This document shows, in pieces, positions 53,760 through 63,706 of a DNA stretch of 64,000 nucleotides. The stretch's first letter is position 1. Each line of letters starts with the position of its first letter. A program made the position numbers and the translations under genes. The stretch is from contig NZ_CANLTU010000002.1 of the NCBI RefSeq assembly GCF_947494125.1, positions 558,001-622,000 on the forward strand. The letters run 5' to 3'. This DNA comes from an uncultured Tenacibaculum sp. Lineage in GTDB: Bacteria > Bacteroidota > Bacteroidia > Flavobacteriales > Flavobacteriaceae. The notes under the pieces are model-generated. The model ran no database searches. It saw nothing but the letters and a program-made list of their open reading frames with translations, and was not told the DNA's origin.

Positions 53760-55040
53760 ATGGAAATAACAGCTAATAACCCTAATAGGAAATCTTGGTT
53801 AAATGTAAATAAAGATTCAGATTTTCCTATTCAAAACATTCCTTTTGGAGTATTTATTACTAAAGATGATATTATTACTATTGGTACTAGAATTGGTGAT
53901 TTTGCTATTGATTTAGGGGCTTTACACCAATTAGGGTATTTTGAAGACATCCCTCTTACTGATGATATTTTCTTACAAGATACTTTAAATGATTTTATTG
54001 CTGATGGTCGTAAAACTTGGCGTTTAGTACGTAATAAAATTGCTGAAATTTTTGATGTTACTAACGGAAAGTTACGTGACAATGCAGACCATAAAGACAA
54101 GGTTATTTTTAGAATGGAAGATGTAGAAATGCAATTGCCTGTTGCTGTTGGTGATTATACTGATTTTTATGCGAGTAAAGAACACGCTACAAATGTAGGT
54201 TCACTATTCCGTGATCCAGAAAATGCTTTATTACCAAACTGGTTACATATTCCAATAGGATACCATGGTAGAAGCTCATCTATAATTCCATCAGGAACTC
54301 CAATACGTCGTCCTTTAGGACAACAAAGACCAAGTGAAGGAGAAACAACTCCAAATTTTGGACCATCAAAATTATTAGATTTTGAATTAGAAATGGCATT
54401 TATCACAACAGCTTCAAATCATTTAGGAGAGCGTATTCCTATAGAAGAAACTGAAGAATATATTTTTGGATTGGTATTATTTAATGACTGGTCTGCTCGT
54501 GATATTCAAGCATGGGAGTATGTTCCTTTAGGACCTTTCTTAGGGAAAAACTTTGCTTCTACTATATCACCATGGATTGTTACTTTAGATGCTTTAGAGC
54601 CTTTTAGAGTCGAGAATCCAAAGCAAGTACATGAACCTTTGCCATATTTGAAAAAAGAAGGAAAAGGAAGTTATGATATTAACTTACAAATGGCTATTCA
54701 ACCAGAAAATGCTGAAGAAACTGTAGTTTGTAATTCAAACTTCAAATATATGTATTGGACAATGGCACAACAATTAGCACATCATACTGTTAATGGTTGT
54801 CCTGTAAATGCTGGAGATATGATGGGTAGTGGAACTATTTCTGGTCCAACTAAAGATAGTTTTGGGTCAATGCTTGAGTTAACTTGGAGAGGACAAAATC
54901 CTTTAAAAATGAATAATGGTACAGAACGTAAATTTATCAATGATAATGATACCGTAATTATGCGTGGATATTCTGAAAATGAAAATGTACGTATTGGTTT
55001 TGGAGAATGTACAGGTAAAATATTACCTGCTATAGAATAG
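53760..55040 (+). CDS. fahA: Fumarylacetoacetase
   Basis: 426 residues. N-terminal FAA domain and a C-terminal FAA hydrolase domain with the substrate/metal phrases YHGRSSS, LDFELEMAF and NDWSARDIQAWEYVPLGPFL. Hydrolyses fumarylacetoacetate in tyrosine degradation. Full length. Other tyrosine-pathway genes are not in the window. Followed by a terminator. Confidence 0.95.
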   Translation: MEITANNPNRKSWLNVNKDSDFPIQNIPFGVFITKDDIITIGTRIGDFAIDLGALHQLGYFEDIPLTDDIFLQDTLNDFIADGRKTWRLVRNKIAEIFDVTNGKLRDNADHKDKVIFRMEDVEMQLPVAVGDYTDFYASKEHATNVGSLFRDPENALLPNWLHIPIGYHGRSSSIIPSGTPIRRPLGQQRPSEGETTPNFGPSKLLDFELEMAFITTASNHLGERIPIEETEEYIFGLVLFNDWSARDIQAWEYVPLGPFLGKNFASTISPWIVTLDALEPFRVENPKQVHEPLPYLKKEGKGSYDINLQMAIQPENAEETVVCNSNFKYMYWTMAQQLAHHTVNGCPVNAGDMMGSGTISGPTKDSFGSMLELTWRGQNPLKMNNGTERKFINDNDTVIMRGYSENENVRIGFGECTGKILPAIE

Positions 55041-55062
55041 TGAAATCATAAAAGTAATTTAA

Positions 55063-55090
55063 AAAAGATGCTCAAAACGAGCATCTTTTC
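55063..55090 (+). terminator. Intrinsic terminator after fahA
   Basis: AAAAGATGCTC and GAGCATCTTTT pair around AAAAC; T-run on both sides. Shared with the convergent MFS gene. Confidence 0.8.
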
Positions 55091-55102
55091 TTGTTTGAAA
55101 AT

Positions 55103-56278
55103 TTAATGCAATTTTTTAATCTTTTTTTGAAAGGTTATTATATAATATAAACCTAGAAAAGTAAAGAATGTACAAGCATAAAAGATTATTGGAATTCTTG
55201 TAATTATGTCTTTATAGTACCAGCCTGAAAATAATGCCCCTAGCCCAATTCCAGCTTCTAAAGCGATATACATAGTGGCTATAGATTTTCCTTTTGTTAA
55301 TGGATTGCTTAAATCTATAGTCCATGCATTTATAGTTGGAGATAAAATCCCCATAGCTAATCCATATACAGTTGCACCGATTAGTAATCCTTGTTTGAAA
55401 TCAAGAAACCCTAATAAAATTAAAGAGCAAACTAAAATAATAAGCCCTATTTTAATTACTATTATTCTACCATATTTATCGGAAACTTTTCCAGAAATTA
55501 TTCTTATAAATAAAGATGAGATTGTAAAGACTATAAAGAAAGTCCCTTTATTTTTTATACCCAAATATTCACTCCAGTCTGGAATTAATGTTAGTATTAC
55601 TCCAAAACCTAGGTAAGTTACAAATGTTATTATTGCAGCAGGTATCACTTCTCTAGCTATAATATCTTCTTTAGCTATTTTAAACGTTGAATATTTAATT
55701 TTTTGAGTTGATGTGAGCGTCTCTTTAATTTTAAAAATTAATAATATAGATACTATAGCAAATAACGAAGAGCTATAAAAAAGGATGTCATAGGTTGCGT
55801 ATAATTTTATGTAACTACCTAAAGCGGGACCTAAAGCTAAGCCTGAACTAAAACAAAGCCCTTGAATTCCCATAGCCTCCCCTAGCCTATTTTTAGGAAT
55901 AATATCTGATACATAAGCTGCAATAGCTGTTGGACCAAAACCTGTTGAAAATCCATGTATTAATCGCAAGAATAAAAAACCAGAAACAGTACTTAAAATA
56001 GGATATAAAAAACCACAAATAACACAAACAACAGCTCCAAATATCATGATTGGTTTACGCCCAATAGAATCTGTTAGCTTCCCACTAAAAGGCCTTGATA
56101 AACCAGCTGTAAGTGTAAATAACGCAATTATTAATCCTTTATACTCTGCCCCTCCTAAACCGCTTATATAATTAGGTAATTCAGGAATTAACATATTATA
56201 GCTAGCAGAGAAAAATAAAGAACTTATACATACCAAAATAAAATTTGTAGTGTATAATTTAGTATTTGTTAATTTCAT
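55103..56278 (-). CDS. MFS transporter
   Basis: 391 residues with twelve predicted membrane segments. Motif GKLTDSIGRKP in the first loop and a related phrase (SGKVSDKYGR) in the second half show the two-fold MFS symmetry. Substrate unknown; resembles drug/metabolite efflux members. It starts directly after the HD-domain gene (56279), so the two form an operon. Confidence 0.9.
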   Translation of the reverse strand: MKLTNTKLYTTNFILVCISSLFFSASYNMLIPELPNYISGLGGAEYKGLIIALFTLTAGLSRPFSGKLTDSIGRKPIMIFGAVVCVICGFLYPILSTVSGFLFLRLIHGFSTGFGPTAIAAYVSDIIPKNRLGEAMGIQGLCFSSGLALGPALGSYIKLYATYDILFYSSSLFAIVSILLIFKIKETLTSTQKIKYSTFKIAKEDIIAREVIPAAIITFVTYLGFGVILTLIPDWSEYLGIKNKGTFFIVFTISSLFIRIISGKVSDKYGRIIVIKIGLIILVCSLILLGFLDFKQGLLIGATVYGLAMGILSPTINAWTIDLSNPLTKGKSIATMYIALEAGIGLGALFSGWYYKDIITRIPIIFYACTFFTFLGLYYIITFQKKIKKLH

Positions 56279-56860
56279 TTAAAACAATTTAAAAGCTTCT
56301 TCAATTTCATTCTTTGAATATTCCCATATCAGTTTTGAACCATTTTCTACAGGCTTCGTTTTACTTAATACTTTATCTATAGGAACATTATACTCTTTCC
56401 ATGTGCCTCCTTCATTAGAAATATTCTGTAAAATAGGTTCAAAACGATCCATAGCTTTGGCAAATTTTGCTTCATTTGTTTTTCCATTTTCAAATTCTAA
56501 CCAAAGTGCTATTAAATCTTTAGCTTGTTTGTCAGGTAGTAGTCCAAATATTCTTTTAGCAGCTTTTAATTCTTCAACAGTATTGTCATGATTCTTTACT
56601 GAATCAAAAATAAAAACATCACCAGAATCAATTTCAACGATATCATGAATTAAAACCATTTTTAAAACCTTTAAAACGTCTATTTTCGCATTTGAATGTT
56701 CAGCTAAAACTATTGTCATCATTGCCAAATGCCAACTATGTTCAGCATCATTTTCACATCGATCGCTACTAAATAATTTTGTTTTTCGTTGTATATATTT
56801 TAATTTATCAATTTCTTTTATAAATTTAATTTGTTCCAAAAAAACACTCATGTAATTCAT
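56279..56860 (-). CDS. HD-domain hydrolase, YfbR/HDDC2-like nucleotidase
   Basis: 193 residues. HD metal motif H41...H72-D73 (NDAEHSWHLAMM...LIHDIVEID), as in 5'-deoxynucleotidases. Probably hydrolyses nucleoside monophosphates. It abuts the MFS transporter, suggesting a link between nucleotide turnover and efflux. The start could also be the Met at 56851. Confidence 0.85.
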   Translation of the reverse strand: MNYMSVFLEQIKFIKEIDKLKYIQRKTKLFSSDRCENDAEHSWHLAMMTIVLAEHSNAKIDVLKVLKMVLIHDIVEIDSGDVFIFDSVKNHDNTVEELKAAKRIFGLLPDKQAKDLIALWLEFENGKTNEAKFAKAMDRFEPILQNISNEGGTWKEYNVPIDKVLSKTKPVENGSKLIWEYSKNEIEEAFKLF

Positions 56861-56911
56861 TATTTCATAATTTTACATTGCAAAATACAAGCTATTATAA
56901 TTCTTATAAAA

Positions 56912-56923
56912 GGACAATTGTCC
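56912..56923. promoter_or_regulatory. 12-bp perfect palindrome upstream of the Crp/Fnr gene
   Basis: GGACAATTGTCC, 11 bp before the ATG at 56935. A likely operator for autoregulation or for the divergent HD/MFS operon. Confidence 0.4.
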
Positions 56924-56934
56924 CAACTAAAAAA

Positions 56935-57492
56935 ATGATTCGAATAAATCCTAATTTTCTAGCTTATATTGAGATATTAGTTCAAAAGCACTTAGATTAT
57001 TTTATACTTGAAGAGTATGCTACTCGTGAAGTTATTTTAAAACAAAACAAGCATTATCATTCTTTGTATATTATAAAAAGTGGAATTACAAAATGTTATC
57101 TGTCAGATGAGAATGGAAAAGATTTTATTCAGGAGTTCTTAGGAGAAGGAATGGAATTTGGTGAATTGGAAGTATTTAGTGGAAATTTAAGTTTTTGTAA
57201 TATTGAAGCAATTTCTAATGTGAAATTGTACAAGATATCTCATAAAAATTATACTAGCTTATTAGAAAACGATTCTGTTTTTAATAAGTTAGTAATGAAA
57301 TCGCTAGCAGCTAAAATAGCTTACAAAGCACCAAGGCACTCATTTCAACAATCCTATTCAATAGAAGAGAACATTATAAAGTTAAAAAAATCCTACCCAA
57401 ACTTCGATAAAATATTCTCTAAAAAAGACATTGCTAATTATTTAGGAATTACTTTACGTAGTTTAAATAGGACTTTAAATAATTTAAATTAA
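56935..57492 (+). CDS. Crp/Fnr-family transcriptional regulator
   Basis: 185 residues from the ATG at 56935; an upstream TTG at 56878 would add 19 atypical residues. Cyclic-nucleotide-binding fold (about 10-115) and a short C-terminal HTH (about 145-183, SKKDIANYLGITLRSLNRTL). No clear heme or Fe-S motif, so it senses something else. Convergent with the helicase. Confidence 0.88.
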   Translation: MIRINPNFLAYIEILVQKHLDYFILEEYATREVILKQNKHYHSLYIIKSGITKCYLSDENGKDFIQEFLGEGMEFGELEVFSGNLSFCNIEAISNVKLYKISHKNYTSLLENDSVFNKLVMKSLAAKIAYKAPRHSFQQSYSIEENIIKLKKSYPNFDKIFSKKDIANYLGITLRSLNRTLNNLN

Positions 57493-57501
57493 AAATTATT
57501 T

Positions 57502-59058
57502 TTATTCTTCTTCTGGCGGTGGATGTCCATGAATTTGTTCGTAAATTTCATCAAAATTAGTACGTAAATGCGTGTTTAATTTTTTTCTATAATCATCCTG
57601 TAGCCAATCAATAAAGTTATGTGTGCTCTTGCAAATACATTTAGAGTATCTAAAAATTCTATCATCAATATCTCCTCCTAATTTTTTAGCTAGAATTAAA
57701 GCATCAAAAACATCTTCACTATTTTCTATACAAAGTTTAGCATGATGTTCTATTGATTTTTCAAGAACTTTTTTAGATGACAATCCAGCTTGAATAGTAT
57801 CAATATATACTCTCTTTACATCAAAATATAAATCGGTAGAATTTGCAAACTCTTTTTTAACATCTGCTGGTAATTCATATCTAAAATCATTTTCTATTTC
57901 TTCATCAGATAATAAATTATCTAAGTAGAAATTTGGAGATCTAAACATTTTTTGCCAATCTAAGTCAGCACCCCATGGTCCAAAACGATGGAAATTATTA
58001 CCTAAATCAATTACGTTAAATTCTGATTTCCCTGGTAAAATACGAGAACCTCTACCTATCATCTGATAGTATAAAGTTAACGATTTAGTTGCTCTATTTA
58101 AAATAATAGATTGTACTGTAGGTTCATCAAATCCAGTTGTTAAAATACTTACAGAAGTAATAATAGCATTAGGAGTTTTATGAAACCATTTCAGTATAAA
58201 ATCTCTTTCTTTTTTAGTATTTGTATTATCTAAGTGAGCTATTGGATATCCCGCTTTTTTAAAAGTATCAAATACATGTAATGAAGTATTAATACCATTA
58301 TTAAAAATAAGCGTTTTTGTTCCCTTAGCACGTTCTTCATATGCTTGTAACAACTTAGATAACATGTCTGTATTTGTATATAAGTCTTCTGAAGATTTAA
58401 CTGTATAATCTCCATTAGCACCAATTTCCAATGAAGTTAGCCCTACATTGTATGAAAAAACATTAGCTCTTGCTAAGTATTCATTTTGAATTAAAGTACC
58501 AATACTTTCACCTGCAATTAACTCATCATAATTATCTCGCATTGGTAATTTGATATTCGAACTTAAAGGGGTTGCTGTAACACCAAGAACAAACGACTTA
58601 TCAAAAAACTTAAATAATTTAGTAAACGAATTATAGTGGGCTTCATCAATAATAACCAATCCAACATCAGAAATATCTAACATATCATCATTCAAACGAT
58701 TGTTAAGTGTTTCTACCATGGCAACAAAACAACCGAACTTATCTTGATCATCTAAGCTAGCCTTGCTATCTATTATTTTGTTTTCTACACCAAACTCACT
58801 CAACATTCTTGCTGTTTGCTTACATAGTTCAATTCTGTGAGTCATTATCAATACTTTCTTTTGATAATGTTTTAAAAATTGACGTGTAATTTCAGAAAAA
58901 ATTACTGTTTTACCACCTCCTGTTGGTAATTGATATAAAAGATGATAATTTTGAGGTGCATTTTCAAAACTTTTAAAAATTCTGTGCAATGCTTCCTTTT
59001 GGTAGCTATATAAACTTTTTCCTTTAGTGGTTTGCGGAGTCGTGGTTTCGTTACTCAA
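57502..59058 (-). CDS. SF2 DEAD/DEAH-box helicase (RadD-like)
   Basis: 518 residues. Walker A TGGGKT at 46-51, motif II DEAH at 138-141, and the second RecA domain with motif VI near RATKSLTLYYQMIGRGSR. A C-terminal ~100 residues are of unknown fold, and zinc-like Cys are few. It resembles RadD-type helicases of DNA repair. Full length; single gene. Confidence 0.88.
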   Translation of the reverse strand: MSNETTTPQTTKGKSLYSYQKEALHRIFKSFENAPQNYHLLYQLPTGGGKTVIFSEITRQFLKHYQKKVLIMTHRIELCKQTARMLSEFGVENKIIDSKASLDDQDKFGCFVAMVETLNNRLNDDMLDISDVGLVIIDEAHYNSFTKLFKFFDKSFVLGVTATPLSSNIKLPMRDNYDELIAGESIGTLIQNEYLARANVFSYNVGLTSLEIGANGDYTVKSSEDLYTNTDMLSKLLQAYEERAKGTKTLIFNNGINTSLHVFDTFKKAGYPIAHLDNTNTKKERDFILKWFHKTPNAIITSVSILTTGFDEPTVQSIILNRATKSLTLYYQMIGRGSRILPGKSEFNVIDLGNNFHRFGPWGADLDWQKMFRSPNFYLDNLLSDEEIENDFRYELPADVKKEFANSTDLYFDVKRVYIDTIQAGLSSKKVLEKSIEHHAKLCIENSEDVFDALILAKKLGGDIDDRIFRYSKCICKSTHNFIDWLQDDYRKKLNTHLRTNFDEIYEQIHGHPPPEEE

Positions 59059-59128
59059 TTTTAACTATTTTTGGGAAAAGCAAAATTACGACGTATTTAG
59101 ATAAATACCATTAAAAACAATAGGTTTT

Positions 59129-59521
59129 TTAAAAGTTTTTTAAATCAATTTGAGCTATATTATAGTGTGAAGCGTGTGCAACAGCAACTCCATTTTTAAT
59201 TACCAATAACTGAGGTGATTGGTGTAATACTTGAAACTCATACCCTACTTCACTTGATAAATCTCTGTAAGAAAGTAAATCAAGATAATATACTTTAAAG
59301 TCTTTTAACTCCTCATCAAAACTACTTACAAAACGTTTAATAACCATACTACTAATTCCACATCTTGTTGAATGTTTAAATATAGCTATCGCTTCATTTT
59401 TTGATTGTTTTTTTATTTCTTTTAATTGTTCTATAGAAGTTAAGGGAATCCAGTTTATAAAAGATTCTTGTTTTTCTTCTTTTACTGTTTTATTACCAAA
59501 TATTGAATTAAATATACCCAT
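59129..59521 (-). CDS. ytxJ: Bacillithiol-system redox-active protein YtxJ
   Basis: 130 residues, thioredoxin-like fold. The active-site segment FKHSTRCGISSMVIKRF contains C54 as the redox Cys, matching YtxJ rather than a CxxC thioredoxin. Participates in bacillithiol-dependent thiol repair. Single gene divergent from clpB by 142 bp. Confidence 0.9.
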   Translation of the reverse strand: MGIFNSIFGNKTVKEEKQESFINWIPLTSIEQLKEIKKQSKNEAIAIFKHSTRCGISSMVIKRFVSSFDEELKDFKVYYLDLLSYRDLSSEVGYEFQVLHQSPQLLVIKNGVAVAHASHYNIAQIDLKNF

Positions 59522-59662
59522 TAGTATTTTTTTGATTCTGTCGATTCAAATTACAAAACCTTTCAATAAGTCAAAAAGTCAGTAAAAACAAAGGAAATAA
59601 AGACAATTTGACTGTTTTTAAGCTTTTTTTTGAAATGGTATTGAATTTGAAATCTACAAAAC

Positions 59663-62266
59663 ATGAATTTTAACAATTATACAATAAAATCACAAGAAAC
59701 CATTCAACAAGCGCAGCAATTAGCGCAAAGTTATGGTCATAATCAAATAGAAAATGAGCATATTTTTAAAGCTATTTCTTTAGTTGATGAAAATGTGTTA
59801 CCATTTATATTAAAAAAACTCAACATTAATTTAGATGTTGTACAGCAAATTTTAGACAAACAATTAGAAAGTTTTTCTAAAGTTTCTGGTGCCGATATAA
59901 TGCTTTCTAGAGAAGCTAGTAAAACGCTTAACGAAGCTAGTATTTTAGCAAAAAAAATGAACGATGAATATGTTTCAATTGAGCATTTAATACTTGCTAT
60001 AGTAAAATCTAAAAGTGGAATTGGTCAAGCTTTAAGAGACCAAGGAGCTACAGAGAAATTAGTTAGTGCTGCTATTAGTGAATTACGTAAAGGTGATCGA
60101 GTTACTTCGCAAAGCGCAGAAGAAACGTATAACTCTTTAAATAAATATGCTAAAAACTTAAACCAGTTAGCACAAGACGGAAAATTAGATCCTGTAATTG
60201 GACGTGATGAAGAAATTCGTCGTTTGCTTCAAATTTTATCACGAAGAACAAAAAATAATCCAATTTTAGTAGGAGAGCCAGGTACTGGTAAAACAGCTAT
60301 AGCAGAAGGATTAGCACATAGAATAATCCGTGGTGATGTTCCTGAAAACTTAAAAGAAAAACAAATTTTTTCTTTAGATATGGGCGCTTTAATTGCAGGT
60401 GCTAAATATAAAGGCGAATTTGAAGAGCGTTTAAAATCTGTTGTAAAAGAAGTAACTACCTCTAATGGAGATATCGTTTTATTTATAGATGAAATTCACA
60501 CTTTAGTAGGTGCTGGCGGCGGACAAGGGGCTATGGATGCAGCTAATATTTTAAAACCAGCTTTAGCTCGTGGTGAATTAAGAGCAATAGGTGCCACTAC
60601 CCTAGATGAATATCAAAAGTATTTTGAAAAAGATAAAGCTTTAGAGCGTCGTTTTCAAAAAGTATTAGTAGATGAACCAGATACTGAAAGTGCTATTTCT
60701 ATTTTAAGAGGTATTAAAGATAAATACGAAACACATCATAAAGTTCGTATTAAAGATGAGGCTATTATTGGAGCTGTAGAATTATCACAACGCTATATAA
60801 CCAATCGATTTTTACCAGATAAAGCGATTGATTTAATGGATGAAGCTGCTTCTAAATTACGAATGGAGATAAACTCTAAACCTGAAGAATTAGATGTCTT
60901 AGATCGTAAAATAATGCAGTTAGAAATAGAGATTGAGGCGATTAAAAGAGAAAATGATGAAGTTAAATTAAAGTCATTAAACGCTGATGTAGCTAATTTA
61001 AAAGAAGAACGCAACGAGATTAACGCCAAATGGCAATCAGAAAAAAGTGTTGTAGATGCAGTTCAGCAATTAAAAACAACTATAGAAAACTATAAGCTCG
61101 AAGCTGAAAAAGCAGAACGTCAAGGGGATTATGGTAAAGTAGCAGAAATCCGTTACGGTAAAATAAAAGAAGCACAAGAGGCTCTTGAAAAACAACAAGA
61201 GATTTTGGCTAGTCAGAGTGAAAATGCCTTAATAAAAGAAGAAGTTACTTATGATGATATTGCTGAAGTTGTTGCTAAATGGACAGGAGTACCAGTAACT
61301 AAAATGATACAATCTGAAAGAGAAAAATTATTAAGTTTAGAAGATGAATTGCATAAACGTGTTGTAGGACAAGAGGAAGCAATTGAAGCTGTTTCTGATG
61401 CTGTTAGAAGATCTAGAGCAGGATTGCAAAACCCAAACAAACCAATAGGGAGTTTCTTATTTTTAGGTACTACAGGTGTTGGTAAAACAGAATTGGCAAA
61501 AGCATTAGCTGATTATTTATTTGATGATGAAAATGCGATGACGCGTATAGATATGAGTGAATATCAAGAACGTCATTCGGTAAGTCGTTTAGTAGGTGCA
61601 CCTCCTGGTTATGTCGGTTATGATGAAGGAGGACAATTAACAGAAGCTGTTAGAAGAAAGCCATATTCTGTAGTATTATTAGATGAAATTGAGAAAGCAC
61701 ATCCAGATACTTTTAATGTTTTATTACAAGTACTAGATGAAGGTAGGTTAACTGATAATAAAGGTCGTGTAGCAGATTTTAAAAATACAATTATTATTAT
61801 GACCTCTAATATGGGTAGTCATATTATTCAAGAAAAGTTTGAAAACTTTAAAGGCGATATTCATACAACTATGGAAATGGCAAAAACTGAAGTTTTAGGA
61901 TTGTTAAAACAAACGGTTCGTCCTGAGTTTTTAAATAGAATTGATGATATTATTATGTTTACGCCATTATCTCAAGATAATATTAAACGAATTGTGAAAT
62001 TACAATTAAACAGTGTTAAGAAAATGGTTGCTGAACAAAATATAACTTTAGACGCTACTGATGAAGCTATTAAGTATTTAGCGGAAAAAGGATATCAGCC
62101 TGAATTTGGTGCACGTCCAGTAAAACGTGTTATACAAAAACAAGTATTGAATCAGTTGTCTAAAGAAATTTTATCAGGTAAAATAACTACAGATAGCATT
62201 ATTTTATTAGATGCTTTCGATGATGAATTAGTCTTTAGAAATCAATCTGATTTGGTAGAAAAATAA
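59663..62266 (+). CDS. clpB: ATP-dependent chaperone ClpB
   Basis: 867 residues. N-terminal Clp repeats (1-150), AAA1 with Walker A G204-T211 (GEPGTGKT), a coiled-coil M domain (about 400-520), and AAA2 with Walker A G602-T609 (GTTGVGKT). Rescues aggregated proteins with the DnaK system. Full length. The 5' region has no obvious CIRCE element. Followed by a terminator. Confidence 0.97.
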   Translation: MNFNNYTIKSQETIQQAQQLAQSYGHNQIENEHIFKAISLVDENVLPFILKKLNINLDVVQQILDKQLESFSKVSGADIMLSREASKTLNEASILAKKMNDEYVSIEHLILAIVKSKSGIGQALRDQGATEKLVSAAISELRKGDRVTSQSAEETYNSLNKYAKNLNQLAQDGKLDPVIGRDEEIRRLLQILSRRTKNNPILVGEPGTGKTAIAEGLAHRIIRGDVPENLKEKQIFSLDMGALIAGAKYKGEFEERLKSVVKEVTTSNGDIVLFIDEIHTLVGAGGGQGAMDAANILKPALARGELRAIGATTLDEYQKYFEKDKALERRFQKVLVDEPDTESAISILRGIKDKYETHHKVRIKDEAIIGAVELSQRYITNRFLPDKAIDLMDEAASKLRMEINSKPEELDVLDRKIMQLEIEIEAIKRENDEVKLKSLNADVANLKEERNEINAKWQSEKSVVDAVQQLKTTIENYKLEAEKAERQGDYGKVAEIRYGKIKEAQEALEKQQEILASQSENALIKEEVTYDDIAEVVAKWTGVPVTKMIQSEREKLLSLEDELHKRVVGQEEAIEAVSDAVRRSRAGLQNPNKPIGSFLFLGTTGVGKTELAKALADYLFDDENAMTRIDMSEYQERHSVSRLVGAPPGYVGYDEGGQLTEAVRRKPYSVVLLDEIEKAHPDTFNVLLQVLDEGRLTDNKGRVADFKNTIIIMTSNMGSHIIQEKFENFKGDIHTTMEMAKTEVLGLLKQTVRPEFLNRIDDIIMFTPLSQDNIKRIVKLQLNSVKKMVAEQNITLDATDEAIKYLAEKGYQPEFGARPVKRVIQKQVLNQLSKEILSGKITTDSIILLDAFDDELVFRNQSDLVEK

Positions 62267-62288
62267 AAATTAATATTATTTTATTTAT

Positions 62289-62320
62289 CAAAAGCGGTGT
62301 ATTTATTACATCGCTTTTTC
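62289..62320 (+). terminator. Intrinsic terminator after clpB
   Basis: AAAGCGGTGTA and TACATCGCTTT pair (one G-U) around TTTAT, with T-run. It falls in the gap before the histidine phosphatase gene. Confidence 0.75.
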
Positions 62321-62354
62321 TTTTTTGAGTATATTCGTCAGCAAATTTACAAGC

Positions 62355-62852
62355 ATGAAAAAATATTTTTTTTTACTAGTTTTTACCTTAAGCTCTATTG
62401 TAGCATTTTCACAAGATAATGTTACTACTTATTATTTAATTCGTCATGCAGAAAAAGATAGAACAGATAAAGCGAATAAAAACCCAAACCTTAAAGAAAA
62501 AGGAGAAAAACGAGCAAAAAAATGGGCAGAAGTGTTTAAAGATGTTAATTTTGACTTAGTTTATGCTACAAATTATAATAGGACTCAACAAACAGCAGCA
62601 CCTACTGCTAAAAGTAAAAAGTTGAAAGTTTTAGCATATAATCCAAATAAATTATTCAATAAAGAATTTCAAAAAGCTACTAAAGGAAAAACGGTCTTAG
62701 TTGTTGGTCACAGCAATACAACTCCTATGCTGGCTAATAAAATTTTAAATAAAGAAAAATATAAATTTATCAATGATCATAATAATGCTAATTTATACAT
62801 AATTACAATCATTGATAATGTAAAGAATTCTATTTTATTAAAAATAGATTAA
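62355..62852 (+). CDS. Secreted histidine phosphatase (phosphoglycerate-mutase-like)
   Basis: 165 residues from the ATG at 62355; ten extra upstream codons begin at a TTG and are disfavoured. Signal peptide (about 1-20), then the RHAE motif at R30-E33 with catalytic H31, and a second His in VGHSNTT. Probably a periplasmic phosphatase. The stop overlaps the convergent DUF6503 gene by four bases. Confidence 0.87.
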   Translation: MKKYFFLLVFTLSSIVAFSQDNVTTYYLIRHAEKDRTDKANKNPNLKEKGEKRAKKWAEVFKDVNFDLVYATNYNRTQQTAAPTAKSKKLKVLAYNPNKLFNKEFQKATKGKTVLVVGHSNTTPMLANKILNKEKYKFINDHNNANLYIITIIDNVKNSILLKID

Positions 62853-63592
62853 TTTTTACTCAGTTTAACTTTAATGTTTTCTAAAATTATTTCTGAAAGT
62901 TTTTTAAGTTTTCCTTCTTCATACAATTTATCTATCATATAAAAATCTATGTCTTTTTCTAAAGGTTTATAGTTATTATAGTCTACAAATCGAATTCCAT
63001 CAACAAACGTTTCTTTCTTAACATCTCTAAAACGTACTCCTCCTCCATTTGTATGATATTTATATGCTATATAATCTAACTGAAAATTATCTTTAAAAAA
63101 CCAATAAATAAATACATCATCAAAATCAGTTCCTCCTCCATTTTCATTAAAGGTTACTTCAACTTTATAATATTCTTTTCCTTTTATCTTTACTTTTCCT
63201 AAAATCTTTTTATAAACAGCTTTATCATTTAATCCTAATGGTAAAATAGAAAAATAGTGAACAGAGTTCACTGAATTTCCATAAGCTTTTTGTTTTTTGT
63301 CAGATAACTCAATTAAATTACCATTTATATACCTTTTAAAACTATTATTAGACAGTATATCTTTAATATTTAAACTGTCTTTTTTCTCTGTTTTTATAAA
63401 TTCAAAAACACCATTATTTCTATCTGCTTGATATTTTTTATTCCTAAAGTCAAAGGAAATTGAGGCATTTTTTAATACTTTTAATTTAGAATTTTCTATT
63501 GATTTATCTACTATCTCTTGTGCTGTATAACTAGGTTTACAAGAAACTAAAAATAGCATAACAATTGCATATATATATCGCATGTACTTCAT
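62849..63592 (-). CDS. DUF6503 lipoprotein
   Basis: 247 residues. Signal peptide with lipobox LVSC (C18). Family signatures SFDFRNKKYQADRNNG, SVNSVHYFSILPLGLNDKA and NGGGVRFRDV match DUF6503 of Flavobacteriia. Function unknown; outer-membrane lipoprotein. The start could also be the Met nine bases in. Confidence 0.85.
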   Translation of the reverse strand: MKYMRYIYAIVMLFLVSCKPSYTAQEIVDKSIENSKLKVLKNASISFDFRNKKYQADRNNGVFEFIKTEKKDSLNIKDILSNNSFKRYINGNLIELSDKKQKAYGNSVNSVHYFSILPLGLNDKAVYKKILGKVKIKGKEYYKVEVTFNENGGGTDFDDVFIYWFFKDNFQLDYIAYKYHTNGGGVRFRDVKKETFVDGIRFVDYNNYKPLEKDIDFYMIDKLYEEGKLKKLSEIILENIKVKLSKN

Positions 63593-63656
63593 TTTACTGT
63601 TTGTTTAAACAAAATTACAAGAATATTGTATGTACAATATTTAAAGTTATGTTAAT

Positions 63657-63686
63657 AAAAAAAGCAGCATATAAAGCTGCTTTTTA
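63657..63686. terminator. Intrinsic terminator before the OmpW-like gene
   Basis: AAAAAGCAGC and GCTGCTTTTT pair around ATATAAA. Bidirectional T-tracts. It ends the minus-strand OmpW-like transcript. Confidence 0.75.
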
Positions 63687-63706
63687 TTGTTTATTTTTAA
63701 AGAGTT

